From positions 1 to 6,569 of the forward strand of contig VBLM01000166.1 in NCBI GenBank assembly GCA_005879095.1: a stretch of 6,569 nt of DNA, written 5' to 3'. The notes under the pieces are model-generated. The model did not search any database. It had not been told where the DNA came from and saw nothing but the letters and a program-made list of their open reading frames with translations. The translations under genes were made by a program, and so were the position numbers. Of this stretch, positions 6,294-6,569 are shown piece by piece; position 1 is the stretch's first letter, and each line of letters starts with the position of its first letter. Origin of the DNA: Deltaproteobacteria bacterium (GTDB lineage: Bacteria > Myxococcota > Myxococcia > Myxococcales > 40CM-4-68-19).

Positions 6294-6569
6294 TTACGCG
6301 GCCCTCACGGTGCGCTTCTCGATCCACTTCTGGTAGTTCGCTCCCTGGAAAATGCGCTTCACGTACACCGACGGGACGTGGATCGAGTCCGGCTCGAGCT
6401 CGCCCACCTCGACGAGCTGCTCCACTTCCGCGATCGTGATCCGCGCCGCCGTGCACATCATCGGGCTGAAGTTGCGCGCGGTCTTGCGGAAGACGAGGTT
6501 CCCCCACTTGTCGCCCTTCCAGGCGCGGACGATGGCGAAATCGGCTTTCAAGGGCTTCTCGAGGATCAT
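6294..6569 (-). CDS. scoA: 3-oxoacid CoA-transferase subunit A, C-terminal part only
   Basis: The last 91 residues of the alpha subunit are present. Together with subunit B it would move CoA from succinyl-CoA (or another donor) to a 3-oxoacid such as acetoacetate, in ketone-body, short-chain acid or aromatic degradation pathways. The family signature is strong: [16 protein letters not shown], then [14 protein letters not shown], then [20 protein letters not shown], and the end [13 protein letters not shown]. The Met at 6569 aligns inside the family (before LEKPLKADF), so it is not the start; about 140 residues should lie beyond the right edge. The TAA stop abuts the scoB ATG (TAAATG), as expected for a coupled operon pair. 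Whether the enzyme still works is doubtful because scoB is disrupted. Confidence 0.92.
   Translation of the reverse strand: MILEKPLKADFAIVRAWKGDKWGNLVFRKTARNFSPMMCTAARITIAEVEQLVEVGELEPDSIHVPSVYVKRIFQGANYQKWIEKRTVRAA

Noticed and set aside
4261..6507. Single 748-residue minus-strand ORF spanning the CoA-transferase region and the methyltransferase
   Set aside because: It reads correct protein only in part of scoB and in the methyltransferase. The stretches between (opposite the PilZ gene, early scoB and scoA) are out-of-frame Arg/Gly-rich sequence, kept open by high GC and by the loss of the scoB stop.

Overview
This 6.57 kb window is GC-rich, gene-dense bacterial DNA. The tandem GGGACACCTT-type intergenic repeats and the gene mix suggest a soil-type Acidobacteriota-like genome. 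That placement is an impression from memory, not something the sequence proves. No tRNA, rRNA, CRISPR array or transposase was seen. All longer gene-free stretches are under 80 bp.

Layout. (1) Minus strand, 1-2108: a VWA/CoxE-like protein (798-2108) is followed 42 bp downstream by a partial membrane protein (1-755) that runs off the left edge. The membrane gene has no good ATG in the right place and probably starts at a CTG behind a GGAG ribosome binding site. (2) 2112-2167: four tandem copies of a 14-bp repeat fill the gap between the divergent starts of the VWA gene and a plus-strand M28 peptidase. (3) 2179-3579: an exported M28 zinc peptidase with all five metal ligands and the catalytic Glu. 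Its stop codon lies inside another repeat cluster (3574-3601), which is the inverted counterpart of the first. (4) Minus strand, 3605 to the right edge: an operon-like run, in transcription order scoA (partial), scoB (broken), a PilZ-domain protein, a TrmA/RlmD-type RNA uracil-C5 methyltransferase, and a small exported Cys-containing protein. The joins are tight: TAA-ATG abutting (scoA/scoB) and two GTGA 4-nt overlaps (pilZ/methyltransferase and methyltransferase/exported protein).

Two points stand out. The CoA-transferase beta-subunit gene is disrupted twice. About 28 nt of a highly conserved segment is missing near 6010, which shifts the frame. Its 3' end then merges out of frame into the PilZ gene near 5700-5727, with the normal scoB terminus and the PilZ N-terminus both absent. 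This is either a real decay/fusion or an assembly error. Second, the peptidase gene is bracketed by inverted clusters of a strict 14-bp repeat that also supplies a Shine-Dalgarno-like sequence to the VWA gene and the stop codon of the peptidase.

No clearly new multi-gene system is evident. The enzymes are familiar families, and the novelty lies in the repeats, the unusual starts and the broken scoB/pilZ junction.
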